Assembly: GCF_009687885.1 (NCBI RefSeq)
Contig: NZ_BLAF01000004.1
Location: 130,879-194,878 of the forward strand
DNA length: 64,000 nt
Reading direction: 5' to 3'
Source of the DNA: Acrocarpospora pleiomorpha
Lineage (GTDB): Bacteria; Actinomycetota; Actinomycetes; Streptosporangiales; Streptosporangiaceae
This document shows, in pieces, positions 24,915 through 33,539 of this stretch. The notes beneath the pieces were generated by a model, which was not told the DNA's origin, did no database searches, and saw only the letters and a program-made list of their open reading frames with translations. Within the stretch, counting starts at the first letter, position 1, and each line of letters begins with the position of its first letter. Both the position numbers and the translations under genes were made by a program.

Positions 24915-25607
24915 ATGTCCATCGGATTCCAGGTCCGGGAGCGTCTTGTCGCCGCCACCCCGCAACAGGCGGAGATGTTCCGCGACCTGCCGGTCTCGAC
25001 CATCAGCGACAGCATGCACCGGATGCACGCGGGCTGCGCGCGGCTGGCGATGCTCAATGTAGACCTCACCACCAAGCTCACCGGCGTGGCACTCACCGTC
25101 CGCACCCGCCCCGGCGACAACCTGCTGGTGCACAAGGCCCTCACCATGATCTCGCCCGGCGACGTGCTCGTGATCGACGCCGGCGGCGACACCACCAACG
25201 CCGTCATCGGCGAGATCATGCTGCGGGCCGCCGTCCGGGCCGGCCTGGCCGGCCTGGTGGTGGACGGGGCCATCCGTGACTCGGCCAGCCTGCGCACCGG
25301 AACCGTCCCGGTCTTCGCGCGCGGCGTCACCCACCGCGGTCCCTACAAGGACGGCCCGGGGGAGATCAACGTGCCGGTCCAGGTGGGCGGGCTGCTGGTG
25401 CACCCCGGTGACGTGGTGGTCGGCGACGCCGACGGGCTCATCGCGGTACCGCTCGACCATCTCGACGAGATCCACGCGGTCGCGGCGGGGCGGGCGTCGG
25501 CCGAGGAGATCGCGCTGGAGCGGGCGGCCACCGGCGACCGGGACACGACCTGGATCGACCGTCGGCTCACCGCGCAGGGATACCAGGCCGCGGGGAGTCT
25601 CGGATGA
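24915..25607 (+). CDS. RraA-fold aldolase, LigK/GalC-like
   Basis: 230 residues of the RraA-like family. The metal/pyruvate-binding signature is present: GEIMLRAAVRAGLAGLVVDG with AIRD (Gly ... Arg-Asp), and GDADGLIAVP near the end. Class II pyruvate aldolases of this fold cleave 4-carboxy-4-hydroxy-2-oxoadipate to pyruvate and oxaloacetate and can decarboxylate oxaloacetate. The gene begins 12 bases after the LigJ-like gene and its stop overlaps the TctB start. True RraA (RNase E inhibitor) is unlikely given the context and the extra C-terminal 50 residues. Confidence 0.8.
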   Translation: MSIGFQVRERLVAATPQQAEMFRDLPVSTISDSMHRMHAGCARLAMLNVDLTTKLTGVALTVRTRPGDNLLVHKALTMISPGDVLVIDAGGDTTNAVIGEIMLRAAVRAGLAGLVVDGAIRDSASLRTGTVPVFARGVTHRGPYKDGPGEINVPVQVGGLLVHPGDVVVGDADGLIAVPLDHLDEIHAVAAGRASAEEIALERAATGDRDTTWIDRRLTAQGYQAAGSLG

Positions 25608-26098
25608 GCGCGCCGCCGCCGGACACCGGCCCGAGTCGGCGCCTGCTTCGGGACACGATCGGTAGCGCGGTCTGCATGCTCGTCGCCGTCGTGATCATGC
25701 TGGCGTCGCTCTCGTACGGCCTGCGCGGACGCACGCAGGTGGTCGGCCCCGGGCTGTTCCCCATGATCGTCGCCTCGTTCCTGCTGCTGCTCGGTGCGCT
25801 CTGGGCGTACCAGGCCTGGACCGGCCGGGTCGCGACTTCCGATGAGCCGGTCGAGATACCCGATCGCGCCGGCGTGCGGAGCATCGTCGTCACGTCGCTC
25901 GTCGTGCTCGCCTGCGCGGTGCTGTTCGACCGTCTCGACTTCCGGCTGACCATGTTCGGCGTCCCGTTCGTCGTCCTCCGGTACGTGTTCGGCCAGCCAC
26001 TGGCGCGTTCCGTCGGCGCCGGCCTCGCGATCACGATCGTCAGCTACCTGGTCCTGGCCGAGGGCCTGGGGCTCGCCGTACCTGTCTTCCGTCTCTGA
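25604..26098 (+). CDS. tctB: Tripartite tricarboxylate transporter, small membrane subunit TctB
   Basis: 164 residues with four hydrophobic helices (SAVCMLVAVVIMLASLSYGL; GPGLFPMIVASFLLLLGALW; VVTSLVVLACAVLFDRL; LAITIVSYLVLAEGLGL) and the GPGLFP motif typical of TctB. It works with TctA and a periplasmic-type binding protein to import di- or tricarboxylates using ion gradients. Start overlaps the aldolase stop (ATGA). TctB-TctA-TctC order differs from the classical TctCBA order. Confidence 0.88.
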   Translation: MSAPPPDTGPSRRLLRDTIGSAVCMLVAVVIMLASLSYGLRGRTQVVGPGLFPMIVASFLLLLGALWAYQAWTGRVATSDEPVEIPDRAGVRSIVVTSLVVLACAVLFDRLDFRLTMFGVPFVVLRYVFGQPLARSVGAGLAITIVSYLVLAEGLGLAVPVFRL

Positions 26099-26125
26099 TA
26101 GCACGCCCCGAGGAAGTGAAGACAG

Positions 26126-27637
26126 GTGAACTCCTTCACCGACTTGCTTGCCGGTCTCCAGAACGTCCTGGCGCCCGACATGCTCCTCTACGCATTCATC
26201 GGCTGTCTGCTCGGCATGGTGGTCGGCGTCCTCCCCGGTTTCGGGCCGGCGGCCGCGACCGCCCTGCTCTTCCCGCTCACCTTCGCCATCGGGCCCGTGC
26301 CGTCGCTGATCATGATGGCCGCGGTGCTCTACGGAGCCAGCTACGGCGGTTCGATCACCGCGATCCTGCTCAAGGTGCCGGGCGAGGCGTCGTCGGTCGC
26401 CACCACCCTCGACGGCCACGCGATGGCACGCACCGGCAGGGCCGGACCGGCACTGGTGATCTCGGCGGTGGGAGGATTCATCGCCTGCATCGTCGCCGTG
26501 GTCGGCTTCGCCGTCGCCGCCCCGCTGAGCCGTTGGGCCGTGTCCTTCGGCCCGGTGGAGATGTTCGCGCTGACCGTCTTCGCTCTGCTGATCTCGGCGG
26601 GTCTGGTCGGCAAGTCGGTGACCAAGGGTCTCGTCGCCGTCGCGATCGGCCTGCTCCTGGCCACCGTCGGACGCGATCCCCTGTCCGGAGTCGAGCGGCT
26701 GACCGGCGGTGTTCCCGGCCTCGTCGACGGGCTCGACCTCGTCCCGGTCATCATGGGGCTGTTCGGCCTGACCGAACTTTTCGCCACGGTCGAGCGGCGC
26801 CACGCCGAGCGCAAGGCGATCAAGGTCGAGCGGATCGCGCCGACCCGGCAGGAGTTCGCCGAGTCGGCCGGACCGATCGCGCGCGGCACCATCCTCGGCT
26901 TCTTCTTCGGTCTGCTTCCCGGATCGCCCGGCGCCACCACGGCCTTCGCGTCGTACGCCCTGGAGAAGCGTCTCGCGAAGAACCCGGAGCAGTTCGGCAA
27001 GGGCGCGATCCAGGGCGTGGCCGGCCCGGAGGCCGCGAACAACTCGCTGAGCGTCTCCACCATGATCCCGCTGTTCGCGCTGGGCATTCCCTCGTCGGCC
27101 ACGATGGCCATCATGTTCGGCGTCTTCACGTCGAACGGCCTGATCCCCGGGCCGCGGCTGTTCTCGGACCACCCGCAGGTCGCCTGGACCATCATCGCCA
27201 GCATCGTGGTGGGCAACCTGATGCTCCTGGTGCTCAACGTGCCCCTCGTCCGGCTCTGGGTGCTCGTCCTGCGTACCCCGTACCCGATCCTGTACGCGAT
27301 CGTCGTCGTCTTCCTCGTGGTCGGCGCCTACAGTCTCCGCAACAGCAGCTTCGACATCCTGGTGCTGCTCGGGTCCGGCCTGCTCGGCTACGCCCTCACG
27401 AAGATCGACGTACCGGCCGCACCCATCGCGTTGACGCTGGTCCTGGGCGACCTCATGGAGAAGTCCATGCGCCAGACGCTCGCACTCTCGCACGGCAGTC
27501 CATCGGGGTTCTTCTCCAGTACGACGGCGGTCGTGCTCTACACGCTGACGGTGGCGGCCCTCGTGGCCCTGCCGATCTCCCACCGGCTCCGGCAGCGCCG
27601 GGCCGCCCGGCCGGAGCCGGCCCCGAGCCTCCGCTGA
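26126..27637 (+). CDS. tctA: Tripartite tricarboxylate transporter, large membrane subunit TctA
   Basis: 503 residues, GTG start at 26126, about twelve membrane helices. It carries the two duplicated TctA signatures: GMVVGVLPGFGPAAATALL with SYGGSITAILLKVPGEASS, and the second-half GLLPGSPGATTAFASYALEK. This is the channel subunit. Size and motifs match the family exactly. It lies between TctB and TctC in the operon. Confidence 0.95.
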   Translation: MNSFTDLLAGLQNVLAPDMLLYAFIGCLLGMVVGVLPGFGPAAATALLFPLTFAIGPVPSLIMMAAVLYGASYGGSITAILLKVPGEASSVATTLDGHAMARTGRAGPALVISAVGGFIACIVAVVGFAVAAPLSRWAVSFGPVEMFALTVFALLISAGLVGKSVTKGLVAVAIGLLLATVGRDPLSGVERLTGGVPGLVDGLDLVPVIMGLFGLTELFATVERRHAERKAIKVERIAPTRQEFAESAGPIARGTILGFFFGLLPGSPGATTAFASYALEKRLAKNPEQFGKGAIQGVAGPEAANNSLSVSTMIPLFALGIPSSATMAIMFGVFTSNGLIPGPRLFSDHPQVAWTIIASIVVGNLMLLVLNVPLVRLWVLVLRTPYPILYAIVVVFLVVGAYSLRNSSFDILVLLGSGLLGYALTKIDVPAAPIALTLVLGDLMEKSMRQTLALSHGSPSGFFSSTTAVVLYTLTVAALVALPISHRLRQRRAARPEPAPSLR

Positions 27638-27675
27638 GGCGACACACCCCCCACCCCCTGAAAGTAGGATTCGCG

Positions 27676-28650
27676 ATGAGAAAGCGTTCCGTCCTCATTT
27701 GCGCCGCCATCCTGGCCCTGGCCCTCCAAGGCTGCGCTTCCACCGGGAACGACGGAGGCGACGGCAGCACGTTCCCCGAATCCGTCGACTCCATCCAGCT
27801 GCTCATCCCGTTCAGCGCCGGCGGCAGCACCGACACCATCGCGCGGCTCGTCGCCCCGCTGCTCTCGGCGCAGCTCGACACACCGGTCCAGGTGGTCAAC
27901 AAGCCGGAAGGAAACGGACAGGTCGGCCTCGCCGAGATCGCCGAAGGCCCCACCGACGGCAGCCTGCTCGGCGCCACCAACCTCCCGTCGGCGATGATCA
28001 GCTACCTCGATCCGAACACGTCCGTCCGGTACAACCGCGGCACGTTCGTCCCGGTGGGCTCCGTGGCCGGCTACGGCGAACTCGTCGTCGTGAGCGCGTC
28101 GAGCCCGTACCGGACGCTGGACGACCTCATCAAGGCCGGTCAGTCCGAATCGCTCAACCTCGCCGCCGGCGCGGTCGACGACCTGCTGTCGATCACCAAG
28201 GTCGAGACGGCGATCAAGACGACCTTCAACAAGGTCCCGTTCGAGGGCGGCAGCGCCGACAAGGTCACCGCCCTGCTCGGCCGCAAGGTCGACGTCATCA
28301 CGGCCGCGCCGAGCGCGGTACTGCCCAACGTCGAGTCCGGCGAGTTCCGCCCGCTGGCGACCCTGGGCGCGCAGCGGCTGCCCAGCTTCCCCGACGTGCC
28401 GACGCTCGCCGAGCTCGGCTTCGACGTCAGGGAGGACGTCGTCGCCGGTTACTCCCTGCCCAAGGGGACGCAGGCGGCGATCGTCAAGCGGTACGAGCAG
28501 GCGCTCAAGGCGGTAACCGACGACCCCGGCTTCGCCGAGAAGATCAAGGGCATCGGCTTCGGCGTCGGCTACCTGGGCACGGCGGAGTTCGCCGACCTGT
28601 GGAACACCAAGGAGTCGCAGGCCAAGCCCATCCTCGACACCCTTCACTAA
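27676..28650 (+). CDS. tctC: Tripartite tricarboxylate transporter binding lipoprotein TctC
   Basis: 324 residues from ATG 27676. The signal ends LALQGC, a lipobox, so the protein is anchored on the outer face of the membrane. Bug/TctC motifs are seen: IQLLIPFSAGGSTDTIARLV near the N-terminus, NKPEGNGQVG, and PFEGGSADKVTALLGRKVD. The binding site of this family holds carboxylates. A much longer frame that runs through the TctA gene is an artefact. Substrate inferred from the operon: a di- or tricarboxylate related to 4-oxalomesaconate. Confidence 0.93.
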   Translation: MRKRSVLICAAILALALQGCASTGNDGGDGSTFPESVDSIQLLIPFSAGGSTDTIARLVAPLLSAQLDTPVQVVNKPEGNGQVGLAEIAEGPTDGSLLGATNLPSAMISYLDPNTSVRYNRGTFVPVGSVAGYGELVVVSASSPYRTLDDLIKAGQSESLNLAAGAVDDLLSITKVETAIKTTFNKVPFEGGSADKVTALLGRKVDVITAAPSAVLPNVESGEFRPLATLGAQRLPSFPDVPTLAELGFDVREDVVAGYSLPKGTQAAIVKRYEQALKAVTDDPGFAEKIKGIGFGVGYLGTAEFADLWNTKESQAKPILDTLH

Positions 28651-28670
28651 CCGACATTCTGGAGGCGTCC

Positions 28671-29027
28671 ATGTTGACCTGCGTTGACCACATCGACATC
28701 CGTACCCCTGACCTGGACGGGGCCGTCGACTTCTTCGCCCGCCTCGGGTTCGCCGAGGTGCGCCGTACGGACCCCGAGCGCGGCTCAGTCGAGTTGGCGC
28801 TGCCCGGCCCCGACCAGGTCGTGCTGGAAATCAGGCTCGAACGCGACGCGCGGCGCACCTACGTCCACCACGTCGCGTTCCGGGTCGACGACCATCCCGC
28901 GGCCGTCGAGCAGCTCACCGGGCGGGGGGTCGAGTTCAGCAAGAACCTCGCCTTCATCCACCACACCGGCCGCACCATCAGCAACGCGCACGACCCGGGC
29001 GGCGCGACGTGGCAGCTCACCGACTGA
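28671..29027 (+). CDS. VOC-family (glyoxalase-fold) protein
   Basis: 118 residues, a single VOC module pair starting VDHIDIRTPDLDGAVDFFAR with a GGAGG ribosome binding site. Conserved metal-ligand positions appear as His in VDHID, Glu in VVLEIRL and His in VHHVAF. These proteins catalyse isomerisation, epimerisation or dioxygenation at a metal. It lies between the transporter and an SDR in a carboxylate-utilisation operon. A ring-cleaving extradiol function is improbable given the small size. The specific reaction is unknown. Confidence 0.8.
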   Translation: MLTCVDHIDIRTPDLDGAVDFFARLGFAEVRRTDPERGSVELALPGPDQVVLEIRLERDARRTYVHHVAFRVDDHPAAVEQLTGRGVEFSKNLAFIHHTGRTISNAHDPGGATWQLTD

Positions 29028-29053
29028 ACGCCGCCACCACGAAGGACTACCAC

Positions 29054-29839
29054 ATGAAGCTGGGCATTGAAGGCAAGGTCGCGCTCGTCCTGGGCGCCGC
29101 CGGCGGGCTCGGAAGCGCGATCGCCGCGGAGCTGGCCGCCGAGGGCGTGCGTGTCGCCGCAGCCGCCCGGACCGCGGACCGCGCCGAGGCCGTCGCGGAT
29201 CGTCTCCGCGCCTCCGGGACACCCGCCCTGGGGCTCGGCTGGGACCTGGCGGACCTCGGGGTCGCCGACGACCGCATCGGCCGGATCGAAGCCGAGTTGG
29301 GCACCGTCGACATCCTGGTCAACAACACCGGCGGACCACCGCCCGGTCCGGCGGCGGGGCAGACCCTCGAAACCTGGCGCCGGTACGTGGACGCCATGGT
29401 GCTGCCGGTGATCGCGGTGACCGACCGGGTGCTGCCCGCAATGCGCGCCCAGGGCTGGGGCCGGGTCATCACGAGCACCAGTTCGGGCGTCGTGGCGCCG
29501 ATCCCCAACCTCGGGCTGTCGAACGCGTTGCGCGCGTCCCTCCTCGGCTGGTCGAAGACGCTCGCCCGCGAGGTCGGACCCGACGGCGTCACCTGCAACA
29601 TCGTCGTCCCGGGCCGGATCGCGACGGCCAGGGTACGCGCGCTCGACGAGGCCAAGGCCGCCCGCGAGGGCAGGCCGGTGGAGTCGGTCGTGCGGGAGAG
29701 CGTGGCCTCGATACCCGTCGGGCGCTACGGCGATCCACGCGAGTACGCCCAGGTGGTGACCTTCCTCGCAAGCATGTGCAGCGCCTTCGTCAACGGCTCG
29801 GTCATCCGGGTCGACGGCGGCATGATTCCAAGCATCTAA
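29054..29839 (+). CDS. Atypical short-chain dehydrogenase lacking the YxxxK pair
   Basis: 261 residues from ATG 29054 with GAAGGA upstream. The cofactor loop is GAAGGLGSAIA and the NNTGG motif is intact. Where classical SDRs carry YSASK this protein has LSNAL, so both catalytic Tyr and Lys are replaced. The segment PIPNLGLSNALRASLLGW is characteristic of a recognised SDR subgroup annotated as oxidoreductases of unknown activity. It sits in the carboxylate operon, ten bases before the DapA-like gene. It may bind NAD(P)H with a different proton donor. Confidence 0.8.
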   Translation: MKLGIEGKVALVLGAAGGLGSAIAAELAAEGVRVAAAARTADRAEAVADRLRASGTPALGLGWDLADLGVADDRIGRIEAELGTVDILVNNTGGPPPGPAAGQTLETWRRYVDAMVLPVIAVTDRVLPAMRAQGWGRVITSTSSGVVAPIPNLGLSNALRASLLGWSKTLAREVGPDGVTCNIVVPGRIATARVRALDEAKAAREGRPVESVVRESVASIPVGRYGDPREYAQVVTFLASMCSAFVNGSVIRVDGGMIPSI

Positions 29840-29848
29840 AGGGATCTC

Positions 29849-30778
29849 ATGACAATCACCCGCGCCACCTCCGGCGTGTACGCCATCGCACCCACCCCCT
29901 TCGACGAGCAGGGCCGCGTGGACCTGGTTTCCATCGACCGCATGGTCGACTTCTACGCACAGGCGGGGGTCAACGGCCTCACGGTGCTCGGACAGTTGGG
30001 AGAGGCGCCCAAGCTCGAGGCGTCGGAGTCCGCGGCGGTGGCGGAACGGTTCATCAGCAGGGCGCGGTTCCCCGTCGTCGTCGGGGTGTCCGCGCCCGGG
30101 TACGCGGCCATGCGGACGCTGGCGTCGCATGCCATGGACGCCGGGGCGGCGGGCGTCATGATCGCACCGCCGAACACGCTCAGGACCGACGAGCAGATCG
30201 TCCAGTACTACGACGGGTGCGTCGACGCGATCGGCGCCGAGACACCCTTCGTCATCCAGGACTATCCGCTCACCTTCACGGTGCAGATGACACCATCGGT
30301 CATCGCCAGGATCGCGGGTGCCCACCCGTCCTGCGTGATGCTCAAGCACGAGGACTGGCCGGGCCTGGAGAAGATCACGACACTGCGGGCCATGGAGGCC
30401 GCCGGCACCGCCCCGCGACTGTCGATCCTGTGCGGGAACGGCGGCCTCTTCCTCGACTTCGAACTCGAACGCGGCGCGGACGGCGCGATGACCGGCTACT
30501 GCTTCCCCGAACTGCTGGTCGACCTCGTCGAACTGATGGGCAAGGGACGCCGTGACGAAGCCCACGACCTGTTCGACGCGCACCTGCCGCTGGTCCGCTA
30601 CGAGCAGCAGCCCGGAGCCGGGCTGGCCGTCCGCAAGTACGTGATGACGCGCCGCGGCATCATCGCCCACGACGCCCAGCGCACACCGGCCCGCGCACTG
30701 TCCGCCGCCGCACGCGCCGAAGTCGACTACCTGTTGGCGCGGCTGGCCACCCGGGACGAACGCGCCCGCCTGGGCTGA
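29849..30778 (+). CDS. Dihydrodipicolinate synthase/N-acetylneuraminate lyase superfamily enzyme
   Basis: 309-residue TIM-barrel class I aldolase. The Schiff-base lysine is in CVMLKHED and the conserved tyrosine in VIQDYP; the carboxylate-binding GxxGE-like motif reads LGQLGEAPKL. Biosynthetic DapA would have GTTGE, so this is a catabolic relative forming or cleaving a pyruvate-containing aldol. It is the last gene of the rightward operon. With the RraA-fold aldolase this gives two pyruvate-type aldolases of unrelated fold in one operon, suggesting two successive C-C cleavages or two substrates. Confidence 0.85.
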   Translation: MTITRATSGVYAIAPTPFDEQGRVDLVSIDRMVDFYAQAGVNGLTVLGQLGEAPKLEASESAAVAERFISRARFPVVVGVSAPGYAAMRTLASHAMDAGAAGVMIAPPNTLRTDEQIVQYYDGCVDAIGAETPFVIQDYPLTFTVQMTPSVIARIAGAHPSCVMLKHEDWPGLEKITTLRAMEAAGTAPRLSILCGNGGLFLDFELERGADGAMTGYCFPELLVDLVELMGKGRRDEAHDLFDAHLPLVRYEQQPGAGLAVRKYVMTRRGIIAHDAQRTPARALSAAARAEVDYLLARLATRDERARLG

Positions 30779-30820
30779 CGACACATTTCGCGAAGTGACA
30801 TCGGATGGAGCTGCTCACCA

Positions 30821-31720
30821 TCAACGCTTTTGCCGGAACCTCGGCAGGATCTCCCGCCCGACCAGATCGCACCGTTCGAGCCACTGGCCGGGCGGGCAGA
30901 CCAGGGTGATGTGCGCCCCGGCGCACCCCCAGTCCCGCAGTTGCGCGAGGCGGGCCGCGCAGTCGTCGGCGGTGCCGGCGATGACGAGCTCCCCGAAGGT
31001 CTCGGGGTTCTGCCGGTACATGTGGCCCACCCACGCCGCGGCGTCGGCGCGGGCGCGGTCGCCGCTGTCGTCCACGTGCAGGAAGACGTAGGGCATGATC
31101 GGCACCCGCTGCTCGATCACGCCGATGTGCTCCCTGAGGCGGTGCGGGCGCAGCAGGTACGGCATGTACACGTCGCCGGCGTGGATCGCCCGGCGTACGG
31201 CGGCGGGGGACCGGCCGGCCACCCAAATCCGGGGCGGCGACGGAGGCTCGGGCCGAAGGCGGCCCTTCACCTGCCAGAACCGGCCGTCATGGTCGACCTC
31301 CTGGCCTGTCCACAGCGCACGCATCACGTCGATGGCCTCGTCCGTGCGCGCGCCCCGGGTGCGCACGTCCACGCCACACGCCGCGAACTCCGCCGGATAC
31401 TCCCCGCCGACGCCGACGCCGAGCTCGAACCGGCCGCCGGCCAGGATCGCCAGCGACGCCGCCATCTTCGCGAGCAGGGGGGCCGGGTAGAGGGGCACCA
31501 GCGTGATCGCGCTCAGCAGGCGGATCCGGGAGGTCACCCCGGCCAGGAACGCCAGGTTCACCAGCGCGCTGGACGTCGGGTTGTGGAACATGACGTGCTC
31601 ACCGTTGCCGAACCACGCGAAGCCGAGGTCCTCGGCCCGCGTCGCGGCCTCGGCGAGCTGTCTCCCGTCGCGCGTCCCGCCCGACGGGCCGCCGATGCCC
31701 AGTTCGAAGGCCGGCGCCAC
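30821..31720 (-). CDS. LLM-class (F420-dependent) oxidoreductase
   Basis: About 299 residues from GTG 31720, chosen because AAGGG lies seven bases upstream; GTG 31756 would overlap the thiolase gene. The luciferase-like TIM barrel shows LAEAATRAEDLGFAWFGNGE near the N-terminus and LAAKMAASLAILAGGRFELG-type core (GRFELGVGVGGEYPAEF). In actinomycetes these usually use coenzyme F420. It ends a leftward operon with a thiolase and an OB-fold protein, convergent with the carboxylate operon. It may oxidise or reduce an intermediate of acyl-CoA breakdown. Confidence 0.88.
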   Translation of the reverse strand: MAPAFELGIGGPSGGTRDGRQLAEAATRAEDLGFAWFGNGEHVMFHNPTSSALVNLAFLAGVTSRIRLLSAITLVPLYPAPLLAKMAASLAILAGGRFELGVGVGGEYPAEFAACGVDVRTRGARTDEAIDVMRALWTGQEVDHDGRFWQVKGRLRPEPPSPPRIWVAGRSPAAVRRAIHAGDVYMPYLLRPHRLREHIGVIEQRVPIMPYVFLHVDDSGDRARADAAAWVGHMYRQNPETFGELVIAGTADDCAARLAQLRDWGCAGAHITLVCPPGQWLERCDLVGREILPRFRQKR

Positions 31721-31739
31721 GCCGTCACCCTTCACGTCG

Positions 31740-32912
31740 TCATCCTTCGTCGGCACGGAGAATCGCCGCCGCCGAGTTGAAGAAGAAGCCGCCCGAGGTC
31801 ACCAGCGCGGTGGCCGCGCCCGGCACCTGACGGCCGTTCGACGCCTCCCCCCTGAGCTGGAGCACCGCCTCCCGGAAGTGCCCGGAGCCCTGAGTTCCGC
31901 CGTCGGCCAGGCTGCCGCCGTGGGGGTTGACGAGCACCCTGCCGTCGATTTCGACGCGCCCGCGCTCGGTGTTCCAGTGGTGCTTCATGAAGTCGTGCGC
32001 CTCGCCCGGCCCGCAGTATCCGATGACCTCGAACCAGCGGGCCTCGATGATCGAGAATCCGTCGTACGGGAGGAACACGTCGACGTCGCGCAGGGTGGCG
32101 TCGCTACGTGACCACATGCCCGCCGCCGCGATCTGCTGGCCCGTGTGATCGAGGTCGACGAGCTGCTCCTCGTTGTTCACCCGCGCCTGGCCCATCGAGG
32201 CGGCGTGGATGGTCACCGGCCGCCGGGGGAGGTCGCGGGCGCGTTCCGTGGTCGTCACCACGAAGGCGTCGGCGCCGTCGACCGGCAGGTCCATGTCGAG
32301 CATGGTCAGCGGTTCGCGCAACATCGGGGCGGCGAGATAGTCGTCCATGGTGAGCGGCCTGCGCATCGCCGCGTGGTCGTTGAGCAGGGCGTTCGAGCGG
32401 CCGTTGACGGCGACCATGCCGAAGGTCGTGCGGTCGAGGCCGAAGTCGTGGAGGTAACGGCCGGCCCAGGTCGCGTAGCCGACGGCGTTGACGGCGGCGT
32501 CGGGGTTCTTGTTCGGCACGTTCGTGCCCAGGCCGAACCGCCGCCGGTACGGGTCCGCGGCGGCCGACCGGGAGACCCCCGGCGCGCGGTAGGTGACGTG
32601 GTAGACCAGCACGGTCGTGGCGGCGCCGGACCAGACCGCGTACATCGCCTCGAAGAGCTGGTGGTAGACCGGGATCCGCTGGTTGCACCACCACGTGATG
32701 CCGGGGATGCCGAGCGCCGACTGGAGCTCGTTCGAGTGCACGAGTTGCGACCCGGACAGGCCGTCGACGTCGCCGGGGCCGAGCCCGGCGTCGCGCAACG
32801 CCCCGACGCACGCCTCGGTGACCATCGCCAGCGGCGTCATGCCGCGCGAACGGGTGTACGGCGCGGAGTGCACCCCGGCGATCGCGATCTGATCGCTGAT
32901 CGGCTGAGCCAT
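31740..32912 (-). CDS. Thiolase-like lipid-transfer protein (Ltp2 type)
   Basis: 390 residues of the non-decarboxylating thiolase fold, SCP-x/Ltp2 branch. The C-terminal VNPHGGSLADGGTQGSGH contains the expected histidine region, and IAIAGVHSAPYTRSRG opens the N-half. Such proteins pair with a DUF35 OB-fold protein to form aldol-lyase complexes in steroid and acyl-CoA side-chain degradation. The DUF35 partner is encoded three bases upstream, exactly that arrangement. It probably performs retro-aldol cleavage of a 3-hydroxyacyl-CoA. Confidence 0.87.
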   Translation of the reverse strand: MAQPISDQIAIAGVHSAPYTRSRGMTPLAMVTEACVGALRDAGLGPGDVDGLSGSQLVHSNELQSALGIPGITWWCNQRIPVYHQLFEAMYAVWSGAATTVLVYHVTYRAPGVSRSAAADPYRRRFGLGTNVPNKNPDAAVNAVGYATWAGRYLHDFGLDRTTFGMVAVNGRSNALLNDHAAMRRPLTMDDYLAAPMLREPLTMLDMDLPVDGADAFVVTTTERARDLPRRPVTIHAASMGQARVNNEEQLVDLDHTGQQIAAAGMWSRSDATLRDVDVFLPYDGFSIIEARWFEVIGYCGPGEAHDFMKHHWNTERGRVEIDGRVLVNPHGGSLADGGTQGSGHFREAVLQLRGEASNGRQVPGAATALVTSGGFFFNSAAAILRADEG

Positions 32913-32915
32913 GTG

Positions 32916-33389
32916 TCAGACCTCCTGGGCGCTCGGGGCGAAGCCGGGGACAGGCCCGTCCGCACGGTCGATCCACACGAGCTCGACCGGCTCGTCGAGG
33001 CGGGCGTCGCGCCCGTCCGGCGCGACGAACTGGCCGGAGAGCCGTAGCCCTGGTTGTTCCCGCAGTTCCACGACGGCGATGGGGTGCCCCGCCCTGTAGT
33101 CGATCCCGAACCCGGCCGGGCCGGTGTGCACACGGCTGAAGAGGGCCACCGTGCCCGCGCCGCTGACCGGCGCCGCCGCCACGTCGCCGGAGAGGCAGTC
33201 GGGGCAGAAGGACCGGGGCGGCTCGTGGTAGCGGTCGCAGGCCCGGCACCGCTTGACGAGGAGCCTGCGCTCCATGCGGCCTCGATAGACGTCGATGTTG
33301 TCGTGGGTGATCGGCGCGTTGGGGAACACGTCGAAGACCTCATCGATGACCTCATCGACCTCGTCGATCGAACGGGTGTGATCTGGCAC
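32916..33389 (-). CDS. Zn-ribbon/OB-fold DUF35 protein, partner of the thiolase
   Basis: 157 residues, GTG start at 33389. A rubredoxin-like zinc ribbon CRAC-x(n)-CPDC (RCRACDRYHEPPRSFCPDC) precedes an OB-fold (GTVALFSRVHTGPAGFG ... YRAGHPIAVVEL). DUF35 proteins bind acyl-CoA and form heterotetramers with Ltp2-type thiolase-like aldolases. It is the first gene of the leftward operon; the promoter region is shared with the double CoA-transferase and contains a TATACT/CAGTCAG motif. Confidence 0.9.
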   Translation of the reverse strand: MPDHTRSIDEVDEVIDEVFDVFPNAPITHDNIDVYRGRMERRLLVKRCRACDRYHEPPRSFCPDCLSGDVAAAPVSGAGTVALFSRVHTGPAGFGIDYRAGHPIAVVELREQPGLRLSGQFVAPDGRDARLDEPVELVWIDRADGPVPGFAPSAQEV

Positions 33390-33448
33390 GTCCCGATGTC
33401 CTTCCTGGTCTTCGACCGGTTCCAGAGGGCTTGCATTACCGCGACAGA

Positions 33449-33466
33449 AGTATACTATTCAGTCAG
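33449..33466. promoter_or_regulatory. Candidate shared operator, copy A
   Basis: AGTATACTATTCAGTCAG, between the divergent DUF35 gene (start 33389) and CoA-transferase gene (start 33540). It matches 16 of 18 positions with 61667-61684 before the acyl-CoA ligase. A looser version is at 38485-38502. TATACT can also serve as a -10 box, so repressor and RNA polymerase sites would overlap. Confidence 0.6.
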
Positions 33467-33539
33467 TGAACTTATGGGCAAGGTCCGCTACCGGCCCATT
33501 CCCGGCCCGGGGCGGACCGGGCGGATCCCTGGGGAGTGC

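Noticed and set aside
25343..27583. A 746-codon minus-strand frame rich in His, Asp, Arg and Gln antisense to tctA
   Set aside because: No recognisable fold; the sense strand encodes textbook TctA and TctB.
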